Shown here: in pieces, positions 58,301 through 64,000 of the stretch | How the letters are laid out: every line of letters starts with the position of its first letter | Position numbering within the stretch: the stretch's first letter is position 1 | Assembly (NCBI RefSeq): GCF_001625305.1 | Contig: NW_017802580.1 | Span: forward strand, 451,186-515,185 | DNA: 64,000 nt | Direction of reading: 5' to 3' | Origin: Branchiostoma belcheri | Lineage: Eukaryota; Chordata; Leptocardii; Amphioxiformes; Branchiostomatidae | Notes under the pieces: model-generated | Seen by the model: the letters and a program-made list of their open reading frames with translations, nothing else | The model's database searches: none | What the model was told of the DNA's origin: nothing | Program-made: the position numbers and the translations under genes

Positions 58301-58396
58301 CTTGACCGTTTGGGATTGATTTTCTACATTGTTGCTGTCGCCGTGGCCATTCCGTGTACTCTGTTCGTTGGTCGCAAACGTGTCGTTCCTACCTAA
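42352..58396 (+). CDS. Chimeric Cys-loop receptor: kringle-CUB-LDLa-Frizzled-kringle-sushi fused to an nAChR-like channel subunit
   Basis: Sixteen exons sum to 2,970 nt, one uninterrupted frame of 989 residues from ATG 42352 to TAA 58394-58396. Residues 1-31 hold the signal peptide; kringle ~32-111, CUB ~112-224, LDLa ~225-266, Frizzled CRD ~267-391, kringle ~392-467, sushi ~468-538; the ligand-gated channel takes 539-989. The channel part has the loop D/A tryptophans, a 13-residue Cys-loop with FPQD, the TM1 SPC start, an nAChR-like M2 ([13 protein letters not shown]), TM3, a ~120-residue loop and TM4. Ordinary subunits have ~200 extracellular residues; this one has ~750. The loop C vicinal cysteines are absent, so acetylcholine binding is doubtful. 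A partial tandem paralog starts at 63636. The architecture is well supported; the ligand is unknown. Confidence 0.9.
42655..42900 (+). repeat. Family A repeat fragment in intron 1
   Basis: GAGATATCAAAACCGGAAG, the AAGCCGCAAGGGGG core and an ACACAC-rich end identify it; both termini are missing. Confidence 0.6.
43016..43255 (+). CDS. Channel gene exon 2: kringle domain 1
   Basis: 240 nt, phase 1-1. Six cysteines in kringle order: [43 protein letters not shown]. Kringles bind proteins or lipids; lysine-site residues are not evident (the DxD motif is not present). Confidence 0.92.
43370..43448. repeat. Small element bounded by CCGTCCTGTCAAT / ATTGACAGGACGG
   Basis: A ~79-bp unit with inverted ends; a relative lies at 44666-44715 (CCGTCCTGTC ... 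ATTGACAGGACCG). The two flank the family B repeat. Too short to classify. Confidence 0.45.
43686..44450 (+). mobile_element. Family B repeat with 13-bp terminal inverted repeats
   Basis: TACCTCCATGAAA at the left (43686-43698) and TTTCATGGAGGTA at the right (44438-44450). As in family A, the right end also folds on itself (TACCTCCAT-TTTTC-ATGGAGGTA). The interior shares ATTATGCAAAT segments and the CCGGAAGTTCTGCTGCAGTACC-type block with family A, and has a CA microsatellite (44366-44410). Intronic, with no transposase. Confidence 0.7.
44945..45154 (+). CDS. Channel gene exon 3: CUB domain, first half
   Basis: Encodes [20 protein letters not shown] and [12 protein letters not shown], then [19 protein letters not shown], the N-terminal half of a CUB domain with its first cysteine pair and the acidic D-F-L-x-V-Y-D-G stretch used for calcium in many CUBs. 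Phase 1-1; GTGAGG donor. Confidence 0.9.
45190..45395 (+). repeat. Family A repeat, internally deleted copy
   Basis: Keeps the left end (CATACCTTCGCCAAATGATG) and the right end (AACCTTCTTAGCGAAGGGA) but only ~150 bp between, including a short CA/GA tract. Intronic. Confidence 0.6.
45831..45959 (+). CDS. Channel gene exon 4: CUB domain, second half
   Basis: Encodes [24 protein letters not shown] and GFQANYTA, the C-terminal half of a CUB domain. The usual LCG is LHG, and the fourth CUB cysteine is also missing, so the second disulfide is lost. The donor chosen (GTACAC) keeps phase 1 with exon 5. Confidence 0.85.
46190..46645. repeat. Pair of ~86-105-bp GC-rich mini-elements with GGTGTATT ends
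   Basis: Two related units (46190-46275 and 46541-46645) each start G(G/T)GTGTATT(T/C)(C/G)(C/G) and end (G/A)ATACACC. They share CATCACAGTCGG and GGATCTCCC and are GC-rich in an AT-rich intron. The ~265 bp between them may be part of a composite element. Confidence 0.5.
46686..46811 (+). CDS. Channel gene exon 5: LDL-receptor class A domain
   Basis: 126 nt, phase 1-1. Six cysteines and the calcium cage: [35 protein letters not shown]. The acidic D-x-x-x-D-x-x-D-E set is intact. Confidence 0.93.
47580..47815. mobile_element. Penelope-like-element relic with a hammerhead-like core
   Basis: On the minus strand the core CTGATGA (47618-47624) is followed by a perfect 6-bp stem GATGAC/GTCATC with a 5-nt loop and then GAAA (47596-47599), as in hammerhead ribozymes. 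A diverged, oppositely oriented counterpart lies at about 47752-47815 (GAAGATGACAGATGG, ATCAAAACGTTGG). Penelope-like elements are known to carry such motifs in terminal repeats; the element assignment is inference. Confidence 0.5.
47912..48125 (+). CDS. Channel gene exon 6: Frizzled CRD, first part
   Basis: Encodes [17 protein letters not shown], then [19 protein letters not shown] and [12 protein letters not shown]: the first five of ten Frizzled CRD cysteines with the usual spacing. Frizzled CRDs bind Wnt lipids or other acyl groups in some proteins. The donor GTACGT is in phase 2, the only non-phase-1 intron within the module region. Confidence 0.92.
48458..48618 (+). CDS. Channel gene exon 7: Frizzled CRD, second part
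   Basis: Encodes [30 protein letters not shown] and a short linker, giving the remaining five cysteines. The start is either 48458 or the AG six bases later (48464); both keep frame and differ by two residues (a tandem acceptor). Confidence 0.9.
49435..49630. repeat. 196-bp imperfect palindrome in the intron after the Frizzled exons
   Basis: Outer ends CAGAGACACGTG and CACGTGTCTCTG pair, then after an unpaired ~17-bp bubble about 65 bp pair closely (TACGTGCTAGATAACTTGTG with its complement). The centre is a repeat of AAGAGCTCTTACAT. It is a foldback-type element or structured DNA; no coding capacity. Confidence 0.8.
50160..50885. mobile_element. ATGGCTTCACCAC-family element with ~160-bp internal tandem repeats, reverse orientation
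   Basis: The right end TTCACCACATAGTGGTGAAGCCAT matches the left end of the element at 28347-28877 in reverse complement. Inside, about two and a half ~160-bp units repeat (TGTCCAAGGTATCC, ATACCAAATTTCAGG, TATTTTACACAATT). The far left end could not be defined. Confidence 0.6.
51027..51254 (+). CDS. Channel gene exon 8: kringle domain 2
   Basis: 228 nt, phase 1-1. Six cysteines: [50 protein letters not shown]. It follows the Frizzled CRD directly, the same pair order as in ROR receptors. Confidence 0.93.
51281..51334. repeat. (CACT)n microsatellite
   Basis: About thirteen tandem CACT units just after exon 8. Confidence 0.95.
51587..51799 (+). CDS. Channel gene exon 9: sushi domain
   Basis: 213 nt, phase 1-1. 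Four cysteines: [36 protein letters not shown] and [11 protein letters not shown], a standard sushi pattern with the penultimate tryptophan. It is the last module before the channel. Confidence 0.9.
52141..52256 (+). CDS. Channel gene exon 10: start of the ligand-binding domain
   Basis: Encodes [20 protein letters not shown] and [16 protein letters not shown], equivalent to the N-terminal helix and first strand of nAChR subunits (L-L-x-x-Y-N-x-x-V-x-P and the following strand). Ends in phase 0, the first such intron in the gene. Confidence 0.88.
52333..52378. repeat. (AT)n microsatellite
   Basis: About 23 AT units in the intron after exon 10. Confidence 0.95.
52430..53325. mobile_element. 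Small ~110-bp TIR element interrupted by the foldback element
   Basis: The ends AACCTGGTAAC|CAAACCTAC (left, now split across 52430-52440 and 53215-53232) and TAGGTTTGGTAACCAGGTT (right, about 53307-53325) are inverted copies. Removing the foldback element and one 9-bp duplication rebuilds a ~110-bp element. Confidence 0.65.
52441..53214. mobile_element. Foldback transposon with 9-bp TSD (copy 2)
   Basis: 774 bp, arms of ~370 bp around an AT-rich centre near 52812, with the same sequence as 15810-16628. Starts CAGGGGGGGAG and ends CCCCCCTG. The 9-bp CCTGGTAAC is directly repeated at 52432-52440 and 53215-53223. Confidence 0.9.
53592..53636 (+). CDS. Channel gene exon 11: DEK micro-exon of the ligand-binding domain
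   Basis: A 45-nt exon, phase 0-0, reading [15 protein letters not shown]. This corresponds to the D-E-K-x-Q-x-x-x-x-x-x-W segment of nAChRs; a 45-nt exon at this spot is a known feature of nAChR genes. Confidence 0.85.
53695..53714. other. Assembly gap (20 N)
   Basis: Twenty undetermined bases in an AT-repeat context, within the intron between exons 11 and 12. Confidence 0.99.
54041..54150 (+). CDS. Channel gene exon 12: loop A strand region
   Basis: 110 nt, phase 0 to 2. Encodes [17 protein letters not shown] and [15 protein letters not shown], equivalent to nAChR W-x-D-x-x-L-x-W-x-P and the loop A W-x-P-D-x-x-L-Y segment. Here the loop A aspartate is T and the aromatic tyrosine is absent. 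Confidence 0.88.
54151..55246. other. Intron between exons 12 and 13
   Basis: No coding exon or clear repeat recognised; the open frame at 54766-54978 has no domain and no splice support. Confidence 0.5.
55247..55428 (+). CDS. Channel gene exon 13: Cys-loop exon
   Basis: 182 nt, phase 2 to 1. Encodes NADTRYSG (the loop A end), [12 protein letters not shown], then a Cys-loop whose two cysteines enclose exactly 13 residues including LFPQD, the hallmark spacing of eukaryotic Cys-loop receptors. It continues [13 protein letters not shown], where loop B would place W-S/T-Y-D. Confidence 0.92.
55590..55860 (+). mobile_element. Non-LTR reverse-transcriptase fragment in intron 13
   Basis: Encodes [17 protein letters not shown], then [14 protein letters not shown] and [20 protein letters not shown], reverse-transcriptase blocks of a CR1/jockey-type LINE. 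It ends before the YADD block and has no preceding open frame, so it is a fragment. Confidence 0.85.
56234..56587 (+). CDS. Channel gene exon 14: loop C region, TM1 and pore helix M2
   Basis: 354 nt, phase 1-1. The first 60 residues cover loop C and strand 10: extra cysteines in GCANQT and LTCLNPE, and one unpaired EACLTI in place of the vicinal pair. Then [20 protein letters not shown] (pre-TM1 and TM1), [19 protein letters not shown] (M1-M2 loop and M2, 9' Leu and 6' Thr kept, 2' Gly instead of Ser/Thr, -1' Asp instead of Glu) and [11 protein letters not shown] (M2-M3 loop). The acidic -1' residue suggests a cation channel. Confidence 0.92.
56588..57474. other. Intron between exons 14 and 15
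   Basis: 56588-57000 shows nothing specific; 57000-57420 is an antisense LINE 3' end (separate entry). Confidence 0.6.
57000..57420 (-). mobile_element. LINE 3' end, antisense, with tandem AATAAAGG tail
   Basis: On the minus strand: [20 protein letters not shown] and [20 protein letters not shown] then stop, the common LINE C-terminus (L-W-N-x-L-P ... F-K). Its 3' end has AATAAAGGAATAAAGGAAT, short terminal repeats of the CR1/L2 kind. Confidence 0.82.
57475..57607 (+). CDS. Channel gene exon 15: TM3
   Basis: 133 nt, phase 1 to 2. [20 protein letters not shown] is TM3, followed by [18 protein letters not shown], matching the nAChR post-TM3 R-x-P-x-x-x-x-M/P-x-W-x-R-x-x-F-L pattern. Confidence 0.92.
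57982..58396 (+). CDS. Channel gene exon 16: intracellular loop, TM4, stop
   Basis: 415 nt. A lysine-rich amphipathic start ([13 protein letters not shown]) and a low-complexity loop lead to an acidic stretch ([13 protein letters not shown]), then TM4 ([19 protein letters not shown]) and a short basic tail GRKRVVPT. The M3-M4 loop (~120 residues) is in the short-to-medium range for nAChR subunits. Confidence 0.9.
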
Positions 58397-58735
58397 AAAG
58401 GCTCATAACAGATGATATTTGATGAAATGAAAACTATGTCCGTACAAAATGTTTTTGTCAGCGTCATAGATATTTGATTGCAATTTTATATTCATGAAAA
58501 TTTGAACTGCAACACAAAAAAATGGACTCACTCAAATCTGCGACTGTACAACAGTCTTGCAGTTCAATCTTGTTTCAAAATGACTTCTACCGACACAGAT
58601 GAACTGTTAGGTTAATTTATAAATTCTATAAATTTGTTGGTTTCAAAAAAAGCAACAGGAACACAAAAAAATGAAAAAGAAACTGTTGACTTACAGTATT
58701 GCTGTATAATAGAGATTAAATATTGAAAAGTTTGG

Positions 58736-58741
58736 AATAAA
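58736..58741 (+). terminator. Polyadenylation signal AATAAA of the channel gene, candidate
   Basis: First canonical AATAAA downstream of the stop codon, about 340 bp away, giving a 3' UTR of ordinary size. Confidence 0.5.
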
Positions 58742-59130
58742 GGTATCAGAAAATACAAAACATGCAAAGTCAGAACGTCCTCCTAAATTCGATAAGAAGA
58801 CATAATCTCGATTTATAAAGCCCGTAGTAAGAATCACATTGCAGATGCTCAAGGAAGGCATCTCAACGTAAGACTTACTAATTCGTGTGAGTAATTATAC
58901 GAGTAACGTATGTAAACAGATCTTTTAAACACAGACATTATATTACAATCCAGCCATATAGATAGGTACTTATTAGGTAAATGTAAAGGTAATCTCTAGA
59001 ACCGGCAAAATTGTTAAAACTGGGCGCATGATCATGATACAGAGACAATAACCAGTACGTTATACTATAGACTTTAATGCAAATTTACCATCCATATAGG
59101 GAACACAACTTACATCGCTTTCAGTAAAGC

Positions 59131-59265
59131 TTATGTTATGTTGTGTTATTTTATGTTATCATAACATTATATTATGTTATGTTATGTAATGCTATGTAAT
59201 GCTATGTTATGTTATGTTATGTTATGTTATGTTATGTTATGTTATGTAGTGTTATATTATGTCAT
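59131..59265. repeat. (TTATG)n microsatellite, imperfect
   Basis: More than twenty tandem GTTAT/TTATG units with a few variants (GTAAT, GCTAT). Confidence 0.92.
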
Positions 59266-60817
59266 TTCATGTCTGGTGAGTTACAGCTGTGGACGCTTGT
59301 GTCAGAATCTGCTAAGATGGTGCTTATGATGTAATATAATCGGTTCGGTTATGCTACAACATGCAAGTTATAGCACGTTGTTGTGTTCTAGCAACTTCAG
59401 TTATAATATTAATTATAACCACTTCAAAAATCATGTGTACTATAATAACTGTTGCTCCAAGTAAGACGTCTATCTCAATCAATAACAATCGTATGATATC
59501 TTTATGTTAGTAAATCCACAGCATATACATCTTACATAACAGACAATAATTATCAACAAAACAACTTACTGATCTTTCCTGATATCTTCACTCAACTATG
59601 TCTGTTGATTTTGCTGTATTACTTATAGTTTTAATAAATCATGGTAAAAGGGACTATATGTGATTGCTATATTTATTTTCAATACTTGAGAGAAGACAGC
59701 AGGGGCCAAGTCCTTTTTTCGCCTTCTAAGTCGTAATTTTATAAGAAAAAAAACGTAATCTTGCTACAGAGGTTCTTTCAGGTTTTTTTTTTTCTATTTC
59801 AAGGCCGAATATACAAGGACACACGATAATAAAAGCTAGACTAAGTCATTTCAAGACACTTTAAGATATGGAGCAATCAGATACTATACTAAATTTTGGT
59901 AAAATGTGACAGCAAATCAAGATCCAACTAACAATTAGCATGAATATAGAAAGCCACATAAGTACACATTAAGGAAACCTAGTTGAGTAGAAGACTGGCT
60001 GGTCAACTCGCAACAGAGCACTGGCTAAGTCTTGTTCCTAAAATTGCCAAGTCGGCCGCAAATTTCGCACCATATTTCTACATGCACAGCAATAAATTTA
60101 GAACCTAGTCACTTGTGAGTAATATGCTTGCGATGTATAATACGTATTGAGTACTTAGGTTTCTGCTACTGTCCTGGTTGTTTTTCTTTGTTATAAAGAT
60201 TAGAATCATCAGGATAACCATAACAACTTAGACAACTTTTATCCATCGACCTGCCTAATTGTAGAGGGTACATAAGGGTTAGGGGTCAAATAAGTTTATA
60301 ACTAGAGTAGTAGTAGAAGTAGAGGTTTTTCCAGACAGATTGTTACCTGTCTCCTGTTTCTGTATAATTGACTGTACACGCAATTAGCCTTCGGGCATGA
60401 TTTTGCAAATAAACAATTAATATAACAAGAAAAAACTTAAGGCTTTGATATCACGCATACAAAATTGAAAGTAATTTGGCTCACCCTATCTTTGGACCTT
60501 TGTCAGGTTTCACCTGATTAGTTTTCTTTAACATTGGACAAACGGCAAACGATATTCTTGAGGTTATGTTCTACAGTAAATTCCACCAAAATTTGTGATA
60601 TAAAGGGGTACGAGTTTTTTCGCAGTTGAAAAAAATCTGTAGTAAATAAAATGTAAATATAGAGGAAAGGCATATTCTCGGCGAACATTGATTTTCGCTT
60701 GCGATGCAAACAACCTGTATACGACAAAGTATATATCTGTACCCCTCCCCTTTGAACACGTTTAATTGAATAGAATAATCGTTCGTATAACTCATTATTA
60801 TGCACGAGTTTTGCCAC

Positions 60818-60916
60818 ATGACACGTACCAAATGCCAAGTGTCGTCACTCGGGCCTGGGACTCAGTCGAACACAGACCCGGGTGGGTTTGATGTTCAGCC
60901 GCTGGACCGACACAAG
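60818..60916 (+). other. Conserved exon-like block upstream of the paralog, first part
   Basis: Same 33-codon frame as 39795-39893, with one silent difference and the same CACAAG|GTGAGC donor; about 30 bp of the following intron is also unchanged. Confidence 0.45.
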
Positions 60917-61439
60917 GTGAGCACTGATCTACAAATCCTGTCCATTCTATGTCTGTAAGCTATACATCACAAAGGCCCAACTGTATGTGTAACCAGGTAT
61001 AGAATATACCTAAATCTGTGCATTTTGCCTCTTATAATTAGTTGTTGTCCTGAGTTACTTACTGGTCATCTATGTTCATTAAGGAGGCTGCAGTAGGTCA
61101 AGCAATATTTCTGTTCTTGTAGTTTCCGTTAAGGTACGCATTTCATCAAGCTATGGTGGTATATGTACACAAAAGAGTATTGTACACCAGATTCGACTAA
61201 CGACCTTTCAAGTGACCATCTAATTATTGTTACTAACTAGTGTTAGCTAGAATACTTTGTAAAAACATGAAATATTTGTCATTTTTGCCATTTCAAGTGG
61301 CACAAGCGTCCAAACCAAGGGCAGTCTTTGTGTTGCCATACAAAGCCCAGCTTTCGTGTAACCGAAAGACTGTTGGTTCTTCACAGTCTAAACAATATAG
61401 AACGTAAAATCGTTAAACAGTAAACGTGACAATAACAAG

Positions 61440-61554
61440 CAGCTAGGGGATCCAAAATCTAACTATTTTTAGGTCTCATCAAGACCTACATACCTACCAA
61501 GTATCAAAACAATCCATTTAAGCCTTCTCAAGTCATCGTGTCTACACACAGACG

Positions 61555-61590
<36 letters not shown>

Positions 61591-61635
61591 TACAAGAACG
61601 CCTCTGAAAACATAACCTTCTTGGCGAATTAATTA
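61440..61635 (+). repeat. Family A repeat, 3' fragment
   Basis: CAGCTAGGGGATCCAAAATC, the TAGGTCTCATCAAGACC block, a CA tract (61557-61586) and AACCTTCTTGGCGAA at the end. Absent from the first copy of the block, so inserted after (or lost since) the duplication. Confidence 0.6.
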
Positions 61636-61946
61636 ATTATCGCTGGAATAACTACGGGTAGACCATAAGACGTCGTAATTAGACATGGAATATTCTAGTT
61701 CCACTAAACAACAACAGAGATATGATTTTTTAAACACCCCGAGGCATGAGAGTAGAGCCAGACAGTCACTCTTACCATGCTTGCTTCAAACAAAGGAAAC
61801 ACGTTGAACGGGTTCAAAGTTGAATTCTTCTGGCTTTAGGCTACATTTCACCAATGGCCTCACGTTTGACCCTCTGCTATGGGTGCGTTGTGTGTACGTG
61901 GTATATACAGTGAGTCATAATTGATCCTTTTTATTCTGTGTTGCAG

Positions 61947-62040
61947 GTTACTTCATACTACATACAGTCATTGGTAAGAGTCATTGACAGGTTCTTCGTA
62001 GTCAAACTTCAGAACTCCAAAAGTCACAACCGAACGCCCG
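61947..62040 (+). other. Conserved exon-like block upstream of the paralog, second part
   Basis: Acceptor TTCTGTGTTGCAG and a consensus GTGAGT donor directly after CGCCCG. It is open in one plus frame (VIDRFFVVKLQNSKSHN) and also on the minus strand (GRSVVTFGVLKFDYEEP), so strand and coding status are unsettled. Confidence 0.35.
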
Positions 62041-63603
62041 GTGAGTTTGCTGCCTAAGTCTACCAAATTCAGATAACTGAATCTAGCAAACGTTTTGCGT
62101 ATAAATATGAGCATTAATTTACCACTAAGCGTTGCTAGTGCCCCCCTCCCCATGCAGACCATCTGATACATGTATCCATCTGGAGCCACCTTTAATTTAC
62201 ATTACCTTGGGACGCAATAGACATGTTGATCGGTTTAACATAATAAACCTCAAATGGTTGATTAAGACTTAGAAACTTTTCCACAACGTGCAAGAAATTC
62301 ACCGTACACGATATTCAGGGGAACTCCGCAGCTAGAACAGCTCAGTTAACAGGGGTTCTTGGATAAACAAATTAGTCCCAAGTTATCATCACCAAAATTT
62401 CTCTTTGTTACCTTGAAAATATTGGTGCAATCTTAAAACTTGGGATGGGACAAACAGGTTGGGCCAAGACCTTTGCAGGTCGGTCGAAGTATACTGTTTG
62501 CTAATCTTTGAAGAACTTTGATAAAGATGAATTGAGCTGAACTCTTTGATTATAGGAGTTGAAAAAAATATATATGAGTAATTGGATCTGTACTGATTGT
62601 GCGCAAGGATATACGTTCTAAGGTCACGGTGGTTCATGTTTACATACTGAACCAACCGGGCGTGAAATTATCAGGACAAAAAACCTACATTTTTTTCTCT
62701 CTCCGGCCAAAGCACTAGACTAGACCCTTATTGCTTTCCATTAAGCTTGGAATATGACACGTTAAAGGCATCCTATGCGATTTCAGATCAGCAAAACTGG
62801 AAATATTCTGAATAAGGAAATCTTTATGATATTGACACATACTGCTTCACATTAGCACATTCCAATCAGTATTTCATACTTTGGGCATTTACAACTGCAG
62901 AAACAAGCCCCAAGATGAGTCCTTTTTTATGGTGGTACCCTTAAAATTAGCCCAGGGCCCTTCCAGTAACCATTTTCCGTCAGAATGTTGGGTAGTTCTG
63001 CTCCATGAGGTTCAATATACATTAGGATAGTGGGGTTTAAACTCAGTATGTAGATGAGTGACTAGAATATTGACTTTTAAAAATCCGTGTTTCCGAGCCC
63101 TAAAAACTGCACTGGTTGTCTTTAAATTTGACTGCATGTAGATGTGTTTAAAATGTCTTTTTGTGCGTATTATATAGTACTTTCCAACGGCCAAACATAA
63201 ACATTGGAATCATTTAGCTTCTATGATCATAATGGTCTGAAATGTTTAAACAATTATTGTATCACCAAAGGTTACTTGTGTTTATCCTTTATTGACTATA
63301 ATATTTGTTTAATATGTAACATAATCGTTACTCTTCAAACCCCAGAATTACCCTTCAATAAATCGTAGTCGGTCATATATTAAATCAAATATCTTGGCTT
63401 TTTTTAAGAGTAGAGTCTCAGGATAGTTTATATTCTGATTGAATTAAGAATACTTTTAAAGATTGCACGACTGTATTTACTAGCCTTGTTTTTTTTTCAC
63501 TCCAAAAAATGATAGTGTCCCTTCAAGTGTGTCTGTTGTTGTTGTCCAGATATTTTTTTTATGTTGTTAGAGGCAAACGGCTTTAAACTCATATGATGTT
63601 AAG

Positions 63604-63627
63604 ATGCCTTTTATCACCCAGAACTAG
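63604..63627 (+). promoter_or_regulatory. Seven-codon upstream ORF of the paralog
   Basis: ATGCCTTTTATCACC then CAG AAC TAG, ending 8 nt before the main ATG; same length and position as at 42320-42343. Confidence 0.45.
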
Positions 63628-63635
63628 TGTATATC

Positions 63636-63735
63636 ATGCGGACATTCGCGGTGCTTGGTGTGGCTGCCTACTGTCTACTGCTTGAAAGCGTATCATCACA
63701 ATCCGTATCTAACTCCACCCAACCTCCCAATGCCT
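63636..63735 (+). CDS. Signal-peptide exon of a tandem paralog of the chimeric channel gene (partial)
   Basis: ATG then [20 protein letters not shown] and a short Ser/Thr-rich stretch, phase 1 at a GTGAGT donor. It shares CLLLxSVSSQ, TTQ/STQ-P and the exon phase with exon 1 at 42352-42445, and the upstream sequence is a duplicate too. The rest of the gene lies beyond the window. Confidence 0.78.
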
Positions 63736-63861
63736 GTGAGTATGGATATAATGTATTGGTTTCCTCGTGTTTCTTCTTCTTTTCTTGTCATTTTGTTTAA
63801 TGGATTCAATTCTATACAGGCTTGTAAAGTGGCTTTATTTGGGTTTTGGGGTGTATGGATG

Positions 63862-64000
<139 letters not shown>

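Larger units (their letters stand above)
58397..60472. other. 3' UTR and intergenic stretch
   Basis: AT-rich; no gene recognised. Contains the polyadenylation signal at 58736 and a TTATG-type satellite at 59131-59265. Confidence 0.6.
60473..63735. repeat. Second copy of the channel-gene 5' block
   Basis: Collinear with 39030-42445, displaced by about 21.0-21.4 kb. It lacks the LINE present at 39249-39660 and is ~400 bp shorter between about 62350 and 62570, but has its own family A fragment at 61440-61635. Confidence 0.85.

Overview
The window reads as animal genomic DNA, most likely a cephalochordate (amphioxus, Branchiostoma). This is an inference. It rests on extracellular modules carried on single phase-1 exons, multi-exon genes with short GT-AG exons, many non-LTR retrotransposon remnants and foldback or MITE-like repeats, strong tandem duplication, and a cartilage-intermediate-layer-protein-like gene beside a modular Cys-loop receptor. 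Exon boundaries were read by eye from splice signals, reading frame and domain signatures; no alignment tool was run.

Layout. (1) 33-1021, minus strand: three exons of a MAM-domain gene that runs off the left edge. (2) About 3.6-13.2 kb: a decaying tandem array with a unit of about 3.5-3.8 kb (two full copies, one partial, fragments), non-coding as far as I can see, with an embedded CG-rich TIR element. (3) 14.2-17.1 kb: a LINE remnant and a minisatellite split by an 819-bp foldback transposon with a 9-bp target-site duplication. (4) 17535-31762, plus strand: a CILP-like secreted matrix protein with the order signal peptide, two sushi-like domains, five thrombospondin type-1 repeats, a carboxypeptidase-regulatory-like domain, an Ig domain and a 2.2-kb last exon holding the CILP C-terminal region with a furin site. 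(5) 31.8-42.3 kb: intergenic, with LINE remnants, a 51-bp-arm hairpin, and from about 39.0 kb a block duplicated again at 60.5 kb. (6) 42352-58396, plus strand: a 16-exon gene whose exons sum to 2,970 nt (989 codons plus stop). Its order is signal peptide, kringle, CUB, LDLa, Frizzled CRD, kringle, sushi, then a complete nicotinic-type Cys-loop receptor subunit with four membrane segments. (7) 58.4-64 kb: a second copy of the upstream block followed by the signal-peptide exon of a second, tandem copy of the channel gene, cut by the right edge in an (AT)n tract.

The most interesting system is the channel gene. It is a pentameric-channel subunit carrying about 510 residues of matrix and adhesion modules on its extracellular N-terminus. 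The channel part keeps the 13-residue Cys-loop and an nAChR-like pore but lacks the loop C vicinal cysteines, so its ligand is open. Modules on symmetrical phase-1 exons are joined to a channel part whose introns are mostly in other phases, which points to exon shuffling onto an older channel gene. The gene is tandemly duplicated with its 5' region. The CILP-like gene next door shows the same behaviour on a smaller scale, with TSP1 exons recently amplified together with their introns.
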